Origin: Mycolicibacterium peregrinum
GTDB taxonomy: Bacteria > Actinomycetota > Actinomycetes > Mycobacteriales > Mycobacteriaceae
Assembly: GCF_001665785.1 (NCBI RefSeq)
Contig: NZ_LZSO01000008.1
Coordinates: 186,001-250,000 of the forward strand
Length of the DNA stretch: 64,000 nucleotides
Reading direction: 5' to 3'
A model generated the notes under the pieces. That model was not told the DNA's origin, did not search any database, and worked only from the letters and a program-made list of their open reading frames with translations. The translations under genes and the position numbers were made by a program. Below, one piece after another: positions 9,895 to 17,337 of the stretch; position 1 is the first letter of the stretch; the number at the start of each line of letters is the position of its first letter.

Positions 9895-10140
9895 CTAGCC
9901 GAGTTTGGCCTTGACCTGCTTGATGGTCGGGTTGGTCAGTGTCGACCCGTCGGCGAACTTCAAGGTCGGTACCACGTGGTTACCGCCGTTGACCGACCCG
10001 ACGAACTCGGCGGCGGCCGGATCCTGCTCGATGTCGACCTCGGTCCAGGCGATGCCCTCTGACTTCAACGCCATCTTGAGTCGTGAGCAGTAGCCGCACC
10101 ATGTCGTGGTGTACATGGTCACAGTGGGTGTAGCAGTCAT
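9895..10140 (-). CDS. mrx1: Mycoredoxin-1 (glutaredoxin-like)
   Basis: 81 residues with the active site WCGYC (Cys15 and Cys18) and the glutaredoxin features VPTLKF (cis-Pro) and DGSTLTNP. This is the homologue of Rv3198A, which reduces mycothiol mixed disulfides in the cytosol. The ATG at 10140 (MTATPTVTMYTTTWCGYC) gives the family length; in-frame codons further upstream only add non-conserved residues. It ends 5 bp from nudC in convergent orientation and starts divergently from the acyl-CoA dehydrogenase at 10242. Confidence 0.95.
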   Translation of the reverse strand: MTATPTVTMYTTTWCGYCSRLKMALKSEGIAWTEVDIEQDPAAAEFVGSVNGGNHVVPTLKFADGSTLTNPTIKQVKAKLG

Positions 10141-10241
10141 AGTGCACATAACGTAGCTGAACGGCAGCCTGATCCCCGCGGTGACGCAGGTCTCCGGACC
10201 GCAACGGTATGTTGCCAATCTGCAAGGGGACGGAGCCGAAC

Positions 10242-11378
10242 ATGACCCGATTGGTACCGCCGGTGGCCGGCGACCCGCATGTGCTCGACGAGCTGCGACT
10301 ACAGGTGCGGGCGTTCGTCGCCGAGCAGCAGCGGACCGGCAGGATCGGCCGGTATGCCGACAGTTGGCTGACCGGTTGGGACGAGGACTTCAGCCGGGCG
10401 CTGGCCGCCAACGGCTGGTTGGGCATGACGGTTCCGGTCTCCTACGGCGGACACGGGCGCAGCCACCAGGAACGCTTCGTGGTCACCGAGGAGCTGCTGG
10501 CGGCCGGGGCTCCGGTGGGGGCACACTGGATCGCCGACCGGCAGATCGTCCCGTCACTGCTCAAGTACGGCACCGAGGAGCAGCGACGAAAGTTCTTACC
10601 CGCCATCGCCAAAGGCGAGTGCTACTTCGGAATCGGTATGAGCGAGCCGGATTCCGGATCGGATCTGGCCAGCGTGCGTACCAAGGCGGTGCAGGTCGAC
10701 GGGGGTTGGGCGATCACCGGTGCGAAGGTGTGGACGTCGGGAGCGCATCTGGCCCACGCGTTCATCTGCCTGGCGCGGAGTGCGCCGGTGGATCCTGCGC
10801 ATCGCCACGACGGCCTGAGCCAGTTCATCGTCGACCTGCATGCGCCGGGCGTGGAGATCCGGCCCATCGTCTCGATGAACGGCAAGCACCATTTCAACGA
10901 GGTGATCCTCGACGAGGTGTTCGTGCCCGACGCCATGGTGTTCGGCACCATCGGCAACGGTTGGCAGCAGGTGACCTCCGAGCTGAGCTTCGAACGCAGT
11001 GGGCCCGAGCGCTTCCTGTCGACCTTCCCGCTGCTGGCCGACATGGCCTCGCACATGCGCGACGGATCTCTGCCGCGCCACACCGATCTGGGGCGCTATC
11101 TGGCCCGCATCACCGGACTGCACCAGATGTCGATGGCGGTGGCAGGAGCGCTGGAGCGGCACGAGCCGGCCGACACTGCGGCGGCTGTGGTCAAGGTGCT
11201 CGGAACGTCTGCAGAAGGCGATATCGCCGATTTCGCCGACGTTCTCGGGGAGACGGAGGACGAGAGCTACGACGCGATGCTGGCCGATGCCGTGGCCCAG
11301 CGACCGGGGTTCACCCTGCGCGGCGGTACCAACGAGGTGTTGCGTGGGGTCATCGCGCGGGGATTGGGGATGAGATGA
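10242..11378 (+). CDS. Acyl-CoA dehydrogenase, large-type subunit
   Basis: 378 residues with the ACAD fold: N-terminal helical domain, a FAD/substrate region GIGMSEPDSGSDLASVRT, the WAITGAKVWTSGAH strand, and the C-terminal RGGTNEVLRGVIARGLG segment. It starts at an ATG preceded by AAGGGGAC. The stop overlaps the ATG of a second, more divergent ACAD gene. Such tandem pairs in actinobacteria usually form alpha2beta2 heterotetramers acting on branched, aromatic or steroid-derived acyl-CoAs. The substrate cannot be read from sequence. It lies at the left edge of the insertion between mrx1 and uvrD2. Confidence 0.9.
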   Translation: MTRLVPPVAGDPHVLDELRLQVRAFVAEQQRTGRIGRYADSWLTGWDEDFSRALAANGWLGMTVPVSYGGHGRSHQERFVVTEELLAAGAPVGAHWIADRQIVPSLLKYGTEEQRRKFLPAIAKGECYFGIGMSEPDSGSDLASVRTKAVQVDGGWAITGAKVWTSGAHLAHAFICLARSAPVDPAHRHDGLSQFIVDLHAPGVEIRPIVSMNGKHHFNEVILDEVFVPDAMVFGTIGNGWQQVTSELSFERSGPERFLSTFPLLADMASHMRDGSLPRHTDLGRYLARITGLHQMSMAVAGALERHEPADTAAAVVKVLGTSAEGDIADFADVLGETEDESYDAMLADAVAQRPGFTLRGGTNEVLRGVIARGLGMR

Positions 11379-12388
11379 GCGTCGATGCCGAACTGGTGCA
11401 GATGATGTCGGCGGTGTTCGCCGCGCACCGTGAGAAGTACGCGCCGGGTGAGGGCATCGCCGAATTATGGGACCAGCTGCGGGAACTCGGGCTGATCCGC
11501 CTGACCGGATCCGAGGAATGCGGCGGTAGCGGGGCCGGCTGGGCCGAGGCCGCCGAGTTGCTGCGCGCGGCCGCCGGGCACGGCGTGAGAATCCCGCTGG
11601 CCGAACACGATCTGCTGGCTTGCTGGCTTTTGGAGACGGCTGGGCTGGAGGTCGACGACGCGCGACGCTCCGCCTGCCTGCTCGACGCCGACGGTGCGGC
11701 TCGCGGGGTGCCGTGGGCGGCGGACGCCGAGCGGGTGGTGGTGCTCTGGCGAGACGATGCGGTCTACCGCGTGGCCGACGTGGACACGGCGTCGCTGGCG
11801 GTCGTTCGCGGCCACAACCGAGCGGGGGAGCCGCGCGATGACGTCAGAGCAAATCTCGCCGATCTGACTGGAACACCGGTGTCCGACAACGTGTTCGAGC
11901 AGTTCACCCGTCGCGCCGCGCTGGTGCGGGCGATTCAGGTGTGTGCCGCCCTCGACCGGATCCTGGCGATGTCGGTGGCGCACACGACCGAGCGCACCCA
12001 GTTCGGCCGGCCGCTGGCGAAGTTCCAGGCGGTGCAGAACCTGGTGGCCGACATCGCTGCCGAGTCGGCGCTGGCTCGCGCCGCCACCGACGGCGCGCTG
12101 GCCGAGGCGCTGCGTTCGGATTGGTCCTCGCCACAGTTGGATTTCCTTTTCGCAGTCGCACGTTCCTGCGTCGGCCATGCGGCGTCGGTGGTCGTGCGCA
12201 ACGCTCATCAGGTCCACGGCGCCATCGGAACCACCCGGGAGCACCGGCTGCATGAGTTCACCATGCCGGCATTGTCGTGGCGTTCGGAGTACGGGTCGGT
12301 CGCGCAATGGGACGACAAGCTCACTGAGTACGCCACTCGGGCGGGCGCGGACGGGTTGTGGGAGTTGGTCACTGGTGCCGGCGACTAG
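11375..12388 (+). CDS. Acyl-CoA dehydrogenase, second subunit
   Basis: 337 residues, overlapping the previous gene by ATGA. The C-terminal half is clearly ACAD (TTERTQFGRPLAKFQAVQNL, then QVHGAIGTTREHRLHEF), while the N-terminal half is short and weakly conserved, as in the small subunits of heteromeric FadE pairs. The usual Gly-Thr-Asn-Glu end motif is replaced, so it probably depends on its partner for FAD binding or catalysis. Expected role: the second step-sharing subunit in oxidation of an acyl-CoA ester. Not recognised as a named FadE. Confidence 0.88.
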   Translation: MSVDAELVQMMSAVFAAHREKYAPGEGIAELWDQLRELGLIRLTGSEECGGSGAGWAEAAELLRAAAGHGVRIPLAEHDLLACWLLETAGLEVDDARRSACLLDADGAARGVPWAADAERVVVLWRDDAVYRVADVDTASLAVVRGHNRAGEPRDDVRANLADLTGTPVSDNVFEQFTRRAALVRAIQVCAALDRILAMSVAHTTERTQFGRPLAKFQAVQNLVADIAAESALARAATDGALAEALRSDWSSPQLDFLFAVARSCVGHAASVVVRNAHQVHGAIGTTREHRLHEFTMPALSWRSEYGSVAQWDDKLTEYATRAGADGLWELVTGAGD

Positions 12389-12433
12389 TTCGCGCGCCAG
12401 GAGGTGCGTAGCGCCGATCGGAATGTCGACGAT

Positions 12434-12450
12434 ATGACACCGGCTGTCCT
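12434..12450 (+). promoter_or_regulatory. Operator site 1, upstream of the XRE-cupin gene
   Basis: ATGACAC-CGG-CTGTCCT, a 7-3-7 dyad matching the palindromes at 13395, 14464 and 14521. It is followed at once by a -10-like TATGGG (12450-12455), as at the 13395 site on the other strand. The placement just upstream of the regulator's own gene suggests autoregulation. Confidence 0.6.
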
Positions 12451-12500
12451 ATGGGACTATGAGCCGAGTTGGGTATTCTTCGCCGTGGGCAGGAGGTGTT

Positions 12501-13028
12501 ATGAGCGCTCTGTTGCGTGCTGTGCGCCAACAGCGGGGCATGACGCTTGAGGAGCTCGCCGAGGCGACCGGGTTGACCAAGAGTTACCTGTCGAAGGTCG
12601 AACGTCAGCGTTCGACTCCGTCGATCGCGGTGGCGATGAAGTTGGCGCGTGCGCTCGAGGTCGATGTCGCACAGTTGTTTTCCGAGGACCCGGCGGTCAC
12701 CACGTTGTCCATCGACCGCGCAGGTGAGCGGGGCAACAGCCGTTATCACGCCGTGGCTGCGGGAATGCTCGGAAAGTCGATGTCTCCGTTCATCGTGCGA
12801 CCGACACTCAAGTTCGCCGAACACCCGCATCCGGAGCACGCCGGGCAGGAGCTGGTGTTTGTCCACGCAGGTGTCGTGGAGCTGCGCTACCAGGACGACC
12901 TGGTCACCCTGGAACCCGGCGACTGTGCGTATTTCGACGCGTCGTTACCGCACCAGCTGCGGCAGCGGGGGAGCGCACCCAGTGAGGTTCTGGTGATCAC
13001 CCACACCGAGTACGGCCGTAACCGCTGA
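12501..13028 (+). CDS. XRE-family regulator with C-terminal cupin domain
   Basis: 175 residues. Residues about 4-60 form an HTH_3 domain (LEELAEATGLTKSYLSKVERQR), and residues 105-170 a small cupin barrel (HPHPEHAGQELVFVHAG ... LEPGDCAYFDASLPHQLR) that likely senses a small ligand or metal. The ATG at 12501 has AGGAGG seven bases upstream and was preferred to an in-frame ATG at 12459. Proteins of this type often control neighbouring catabolic genes. Shared palindromes upstream of this gene, the secreted protein and the nitrilase/aldolase genes suggest it is the local regulator. Confidence 0.9.
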   Translation: MSALLRAVRQQRGMTLEELAEATGLTKSYLSKVERQRSTPSIAVAMKLARALEVDVAQLFSEDPAVTTLSIDRAGERGNSRYHAVAAGMLGKSMSPFIVRPTLKFAEHPHPEHAGQELVFVHAGVVELRYQDDLVTLEPGDCAYFDASLPHQLRQRGSAPSEVLVITHTEYGRNR

Positions 13029-13035
13029 CTTACGT

Positions 13036-13347
13036 TCAGGACCCGCGTGAGCATTTGAGATTCACGTGCACCGTGGGGATGGGCTCCAGATCAGGTAGGT
13101 CGTGAATCGTGACGGTCTTCGCCTGCGGTCGTAGGACCACTGAGCGGACGTCGGTCACCACGCACCGGTCGAGCGGGCCGCTGCCGACCCGGTTGATGAT
13201 CACCCGCTTGCCTTCGGCCTGTAGTCGCGCGATGGTTTCGGCTGCCGACGGTCCGGTCGGGGCCGCCGCGGCGACCGCGGCGCCGAAAGTGAGGCCGCCG
13301 GCGACTGCGCCCATAGAAAGCGCCGTGATGGTTGCGATGTGCTTCAT
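13036..13347 (-). CDS. Small secreted protein
   Basis: 103 residues with a clear Sec signal peptide (MKHIATITALSMGAVAGGLTF ... AAVAAAAPTGP; cleavage after the Ala run near residue 28). The mature part is about 75 residues, with Cys54ish (CVVTDV) and a C-terminal NLKCSRGS Cys that could form a disulfide. The ATG at 13347 is preceded by AAGGAGTGG. Such short secreted proteins with an AxxAETIAxLQAEGKRVIxN core are common in mycobacteria and have no known function. Its promoter overlaps operator site 2. Confidence 0.8.
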   Translation of the reverse strand: MKHIATITALSMGAVAGGLTFGAAVAAAAPTGPSAAETIARLQAEGKRVIINRVGSGPLDRCVVTDVRSVVLRPQAKTVTIHDLPDLEPIPTVHVNLKCSRGS

Positions 13348-13394
13348 GGCTTTCCACTCCTTTTCGATGGTCCGAGCAGTACGCCTCCAATCAT

Positions 13395-13411
13395 AGGACA
13401 CAATGTGTCAT
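13395..13411 (-). promoter_or_regulatory. Operator site 2 and -10 region of the secreted-protein gene
   Basis: On the minus strand this reads ATGACAC-ATT-GTGTCCT, followed directly by TATGAT, a good -10 hexamer at 13389-13394. Thirteen of 14 arm positions match site 1. The gene starts 48 bases downstream at 13347. The -35 is weak. Confidence 0.6.
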
Positions 13412-13464
13412 GAAGGAAACCTATTGCCGGACCCGCGGCTGCAGGTGTGAAAGCTGCGCGTTTA

Positions 13465-13483
13465 GACCGGGTTTCGCCCGGCA
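13465..13483 (-). terminator. Possible short terminator hairpin after the nitrilase gene
   Basis: CCGGG-TTTCG-CCCGG (13467-13481) lies 12 bases beyond the nitrilase stop on the minus strand. There is no U-tract, so this is weak. Confidence 0.3.
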
Positions 13484-13492
13484 GGGTCGTGC

Positions 13493-14431
13493 CTAGGCCG
13501 GCGCTCCCGATGGAGTGCCTGCCACGTTGCGTCGGTACCACGGACGGCCGTGCCAGCGCTGGTAGTGCCAGACTGTGCTCGGTAGGAGGCCGCGCTTGTG
13601 TAGCCAGTAGCCACTGGGGGCGGACAGGGTGGGATCTTGGCGGCCGACTGTGATCTCGCCGAGAACCACGCCCTCGCCTTCCTCGGCCCGTCGTTCGGCG
13701 ACGATCTCGCCGGATGCCGTGGTGATCATGGTCGAGCCCTCGAAGTGGCCGCGGTATGTCGCCGGTAACCAGGGCATTGAGCATTCGAGGTGGCCCGCGT
13801 GGGCCGCGTGCACGCAGGGTGCGCCAACGTGGCGGGAGAACGAGGCCGCCGCTGTGCGGGCGGTGAGTCGGTTGTTGTGCTCGAGATGGTCGAACACGGC
13901 ATGTGGTTGCCACCGCGGGATCGACCACCAGCCCGAGCCGGTCATGAGCAGGTCCACGCGACCCCGCAGGCGTCGGACCGTGTCTGTGCGCATCAGCTCC
14001 CAGCACACCGCGGCGCCCACTTGATACCCGCCGGTGTCGATGACGCCGTCGTCATTGCCGCCCACGTAGAACGCGTTCTCCCACATCGTGGGGAGGTCCT
14101 TGTCGTGTCGCCCGATGACGCCGGTCGGATCGGCGAGAAAATACGCGTTGCGGACGTGTCCGTCGGGATCACGGCACAGGAAAGAGCCGCCGACCAGGGC
14201 TGAGTGGCGACGCGCGAGCGTGGTGAGAAGCTGTGTCGCGGGGCCGTCGGGCGGTAACGCCGCGTCGGCCAGCGAGGCTGCGAAGCCGATCCCCGTGGAG
14301 AAGAACTCCGGTAACGCGATGATGCGTGCCCCCGCATGCCCGGCTTCATCGCCGAGTCGCTCGCAGGCGGCCAGGTTCGCCGGAACATCGGCGAGTGCCG
14401 CGTCGAGTTGGACTGCCGCTGCCAGAACCAT
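13493..14431 (-). CDS. Carbon-nitrogen hydrolase (nitrilase superfamily)
   Basis: 312 residues. The catalytic Glu-Lys-Cys triad is visible: E42 in LPEFF, K111 in GRHDKDLPTMWE and C143 in GAAVCWELMR. The protein should hydrolyse an amide, carbamoyl or nitrile group of a small molecule in the cytosol. The ATG at 14431 has GAGGAGTG upstream. It is divergent from the aldolase/DapA operon, with two copies of the AGGACAC palindrome in the shared 155-bp intergenic region. Substrate is unknown; neighbours suggest release of ammonia or an amine from a carboxylated compound that then enters aldol cleavage. Confidence 0.88.
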   Translation of the reverse strand: MVLAAAVQLDAALADVPANLAACERLGDEAGHAGARIIALPEFFSTGIGFAASLADAALPPDGPATQLLTTLARRHSALVGGSFLCRDPDGHVRNAYFLADPTGVIGRHDKDLPTMWENAFYVGGNDDGVIDTGGYQVGAAVCWELMRTDTVRRLRGRVDLLMTGSGWWSIPRWQPHAVFDHLEHNNRLTARTAAASFSRHVGAPCVHAAHAGHLECSMPWLPATYRGHFEGSTMITTASGEIVAERRAEEGEGVVLGEITVGRQDPTLSAPSGYWLHKRGLLPSTVWHYQRWHGRPWYRRNVAGTPSGAPA

Positions 14432-14463
14432 GATCGAACACTCCTCGCGTTGTGAATGCACTG

Positions 14464-14480
14464 TGGACACGTGGTGTCAC
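14464..14480 (-). promoter_or_regulatory. Operator site 3, nitrilase side
   Basis: TGGACAC-GTG-GTGTCAC, the same 7-3-7 architecture with one changed base at each outer edge. It lies 33 bases upstream of the nitrilase ATG, centred 57 bp from site 4. Confidence 0.5.
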
Positions 14481-14512
14481 CTGCTGACAAGCGTAGCTGG
14501 CGCCAAGCGTCG

Positions 14513-14542
14513 TTGACAGAAGGACACAAAGTGTCCTACGGT
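14513..14542 (+). promoter_or_regulatory. Promoter and operator site 4 of the aldolase operon
   Basis: A -35 TTGACA (14513-14518) and -10 TACGGT (14537-14542) are separated by 18 bp. The spacer is filled by the perfect palindrome AGGACACAAAGTGTCCT (14521-14537). A protein bound there would block RNA polymerase, so repression is the simplest reading. Confidence 0.65.
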
Positions 14543-14586
14543 CATTCTTGTGTCGCTAGTCCCTCCGCAGTGAAAGGCAGGCCGAG

Positions 14587-15372
14587 ATGACGACTACGCT
14601 TGGTGATTCGAAACAGGTTCTGATGCAGCGTGCCCTCGATGGGTTGTCGACCCATATCGAGGAGTCCGCCCTGACGGCGCGGCAGAAACTGGCGTTGACG
14701 TGTCGAGCACTTTTCGACGCGGGCCACGACTCCGGCCTGGCCGGTCAGATCACAGCGCGGGCCGGCAAACCCGGTACCTATTACACCCAACGACTTGGGC
14801 TGGGCTTCGACGAGATATCCGAAGACAATCTGCTGCTGGTCGATGAAGATCTCAACGTCCTCGAGGGTGAGGGAATGGCCAACCCCGCCAATCGATTCCA
14901 CACCTGGATCTACCGCGCCCGACCCGATGTCCAGTGCATCGTGCACACGCACCCTTTTCACGTCGCGGCGCTGTCGATGCTGGAAGTCCCGCTGCAGGTA
15001 TCGCAGATGGATATCGCACCCCTGTACGACGATTGCGCCTTCCTGGCCGACTGGCCCGGCGTTCCGGTCGGCAACGAAGAGGGCGAGATCATCAGCGCCG
15101 CACTGGGGGACAAGAAGGCGATCCTGTTGGCCCACCACGGCCATGTGATCGCCGGAGCGAGCATCGAGGAATCATGCTCGCTGGCGATGCTGATCGAGCG
15201 CGGCGCCAAACTGCAACTGGCTGCCATGGCGGCGGGCACGATTGCCGAATTACCGCCGCGGCTGGCGCGCGAGGCCCACGACTGGACGCTGCGGCCCAAA
15301 CGCAGCCAGGCCAACTTCGCCTATTACGCCCGGCGCGCGCTGCGCAATCACCCCGACGCGCTCACCAGTTGA
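14587..15372 (+). CDS. Class II aldolase/adducin family protein
   Basis: 261 residues. The zinc-binding histidines of the family are visible: HTHPFH (H120, H122, H125) and HHGH (H183, H184, H186). Members cleave sugar-derived or hydroxy-acid aldols, or decarboxylate related compounds; the substrate cannot be decided here. The ATG follows a GAAAGGCAGG stretch. It is the first gene of an operon with the DapA-family lyase 54 bp downstream, and is divergent from the nitrilase gene. Confidence 0.88.
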   Translation: MTTTLGDSKQVLMQRALDGLSTHIEESALTARQKLALTCRALFDAGHDSGLAGQITARAGKPGTYYTQRLGLGFDEISEDNLLLVDEDLNVLEGEGMANPANRFHTWIYRARPDVQCIVHTHPFHVAALSMLEVPLQVSQMDIAPLYDDCAFLADWPGVPVGNEEGEIISAALGDKKAILLAHHGHVIAGASIEESCSLAMLIERGAKLQLAAMAAGTIAELPPRLAREAHDWTLRPKRSQANFAYYARRALRNHPDALTS

Positions 15373-15426
15373 GCGTCGCCGCACCCCCACCCCGATTCGG
15401 ATTCGAACCGCAAAGGAACAACCAGA

Positions 15427-16311
15427 ATGACCGCCAACACTGAGATCCACGGAATTCTCGCCTATCCGGTGACCCCGTTCACCGACGACCACCAGATCGA
15501 CACGGGCAAGCTGGCTGCCCTGGTCGAACGCCTGGTAGCCGGGGGAGCGCACGGTATCGTCCCGCTGGGCAGCACCGGTGAGTCGGCGTACCTCACCGAA
15601 GCTGAGTTCGATGCCGTCATCGACACCACGATCGGGGTGGTCGACCGGCGGGTGCCCGTCATCATCGGTGCGTCAGATCTGACCACCGCCAACACGATCC
15701 GCCGGGCGCAGTATGCCGAGCGGGCCGGTGCCGACGCGGTCATGGTGCTACCGATCTCGTATTGGAAACTGTCCGAACGCGAGATCGCCCAGCACTATGC
15801 GGCGATCGGCGCTGCGATCGGCATTCCGATCATGGTCTACAACAACCCGGCGACCAGTGGCATCGACATGCGACCCGAGCTGCTGGTGCAGATGTTCCAC
15901 GACATCGACAACGTCACCATGGTCAAGGAATCCACCGGTGACATCACCCGCATGGAGCGACTGTCCGAGCTCACCGACGGCCGGCTGCCGTTCTACAACG
16001 GCAGTAATCCCATGATTCTCAAGGCCTTCAAGGCGGGAGCCAGGGGCTGGTGTACAGCGGCGCCGAACCTGCTACCGCAGCCGTGCCTGGATCTCTACGC
16101 AGCGGCGCAGGCCGGAGACTGGACGAAGGCTGAGGCCATCTACGCCGAACTCAAGCCCTTCCTGGAGTTCATCGTCGCCGGTGGTCTGCCCACGACGATC
16201 AAGGGTGGACTGGAGTTGCTGGGCCAGGGCGTCGGCGTGCCTCGGCTGCCGTTGCTCCCGCTCGACGGCGAGGGGCGCGAGGAACTGCGCCGGCTCCTCG
16301 CCGTGTCGTGA
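15427..16311 (+). CDS. DapA/NanA family Schiff-base lyase
   Basis: 294-residue TIM barrel of the dihydrodipicolinate synthase / N-acetylneuraminate lyase family. The Schiff-base lysine is K167 (VKESTGD) and the conserved Tyr is Y138 (MVYNNP). GSTGES (residues 48-53) is the pyruvate carboxylate-binding loop. It is unlikely to be the biosynthetic DapA because it sits in a catabolic cluster with an aldolase and a nitrilase under a dedicated regulator. Expected reaction: reversible aldol cleavage or hydration/decarboxylation of a keto-acid. Confidence 0.88.
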   Translation: MTANTEIHGILAYPVTPFTDDHQIDTGKLAALVERLVAGGAHGIVPLGSTGESAYLTEAEFDAVIDTTIGVVDRRVPVIIGASDLTTANTIRRAQYAERAGADAVMVLPISYWKLSEREIAQHYAAIGAAIGIPIMVYNNPATSGIDMRPELLVQMFHDIDNVTMVKESTGDITRMERLSELTDGRLPFYNGSNPMILKAFKAGARGWCTAAPNLLPQPCLDLYAAAQAGDWTKAEAIYAELKPFLEFIVAGGLPTTIKGGLELLGQGVGVPRLPLLPLDGEGREELRRLLAVS

Positions 16312-16322
16312 GGGGCGGCGGC

Positions 16323-16763
16323 ATGGATCGCGCCACCCCGGCGTTGGGCAACGCCACCGCGACGACGTTGCTCGCGGCCGGGCTGATCTTCCTGCTGGCA
16401 TTGGCACTCGGGGTGTGGAAATACCGGCAGATGGCCGCTTCCGCGCAGCACGTCGCCCATCCGTATGTCGACATCGCCCATCGTGCGTCGCTGCTGTACG
16501 CGTTCGCGACGCTGCTGACCGCGGTGTTCGTCGAACTCAGTGCGTGGCCGGACTGGGTCAACCTGACTGCGGCGATGGTGCTGGTGTTCTTCTTCCTCGC
16601 CGCGATCATCAGCTACATCGTCCATGGCGCCCGGCGTGACACGACGAATCAGTTCGAACACCCGAATGTCGGGATGCACGTCTCGATGGCGCTGCTGATC
16701 GCCGGTGAGATCGGTGGATTCGCGGTTCTGCTCGTCGGATTCGTGGTCGGACAATGGGGCTGA
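16323..16763 (+). CDS. Four-helix membrane protein, unrecognised
   Basis: 146 residues with four predicted helices: ATTLLAAGLIFLLALALGVW, SLLYAFATLLTAVFVELSAW, LTAAMVLVFFFLAAIISYIV and ALLIAGEIGGFAVLLVGFVV. Conserved-looking HVAHPYVDIAHRAS and NQFEHPNVGMHVS loops carry several His. No family recognised. The ATG at 16323 has GAGGGGCGG upstream; an in-frame GTG at 16308 overlapping the upstream stop is the alternative. It may be the last gene of the aldolase operon. Confidence 0.7.
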   Translation: MDRATPALGNATATTLLAAGLIFLLALALGVWKYRQMAASAQHVAHPYVDIAHRASLLYAFATLLTAVFVELSAWPDWVNLTAAMVLVFFFLAAIISYIVHGARRDTTNQFEHPNVGMHVSMALLIAGEIGGFAVLLVGFVVGQWG

Positions 16764-16788
16764 GTTGACCGGGCGGGGCGCGATTCGG

Positions 16789-17265
16789 CTATGCGCCCCG
16801 CCTGCCCAGCAACTTTCGGGTGCGGGCCGGCGCTGCAGCCGGGATGTCGGCGAGGATGTCGGCAAGCGTGACGTCGTCGAGGCTGGCCCGCCAGGCCTGG
16901 TGCGCCTCAGCCATTTTCACGGCCAGGATGCACTCGTGACGGCACCAGGCGGCAGGTAGGGCGCCGCGGCCCTGCTGTCGGATCTCGCGGCATTCATAGG
17001 GAGCTGCCGCGCCGTCGACGGCTTCGACGATCTGCAACAGCGTGATGTCGGCCGGTTCCCGTCCGAGCCGGAACCCACCGCGCGGGCCGGTCGTCGCGGT
17101 CAACACGCCCGCACGGGTGAGTGCCTGCAGCTGCTTGGCGAGATAGGCCGCGGGCAGGTCGAAGTACTCCGCGAGATCGGCGGCCGATGCGGTGGTCCCG
17201 GCTCCGAGCTGTGCCAGCGACGTCGCGCAGTGCAGCGCCCACTCGGTGGCCACTGGAAGTTTCAC
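16789..17265 (-). CDS. Rrf2-family transcriptional regulator
   Basis: 158 residues. Winged-helix N-terminal part (ADLAEYFDLPAAYLAKQLQALTRAG, then TGPRGGFRLGR, the Rrf2 wing), followed by a dimerisation helix. Three cysteines, C92, C108 and C112, lie where Fe-S-binding members such as IscR and NsrR have their ligands, though the spacing differs. It may therefore sense redox state, NO or iron, but a non-cluster role is possible. It is divergent from the NmrA-like gene, and a 33-bp nested dyad lies between them. Confidence 0.88.
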   Translation of the reverse strand: MKLPVATEWALHCATSLAQLGAGTTASAADLAEYFDLPAAYLAKQLQALTRAGVLTATTGPRGGFRLGREPADITLLQIVEAVDGAAAPYECREIRQQGRGALPAAWCRHECILAVKMAEAHQAWRASLDDVTLADILADIPAAAPARTRKLLGRRGA

Positions 17266-17282
17266 GGGCCGTAGTTTATTAC

Positions 17283-17315
17283 AGATATTAAGGACCTATA
17301 TAGTCCGAGATATCT
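17283..17315. promoter_or_regulatory. Nested dyad, candidate Rrf2 operator
   Basis: Outer arms AGATAT (17283-17288) and ATATCT (17310-17315), and inner arms GGAC (17292-17295) and GTCC (17303-17306), are both centred on base 17299. The AT-rich core CTATATA resembles a -10. It lies in the 72-bp gap between the Rrf2 gene and the divergent reductase gene. Confidence 0.6.
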
Positions 17316-17337
17316 ATCGGCCAGGACAGGAGTCGTC

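Noticed and set aside
10242..12388. Naming the dehydrogenase pair as a specific steroid FadE
   Set aside because: Nothing nearby belongs to steroid breakdown and no KstR-type site was recognised.
16308..16322. GTG start overlapping the lyase stop for the four-helix protein
   Set aside because: The ATG at 16323 has a better ribosome site; the GTG option is kept only as an alternative.
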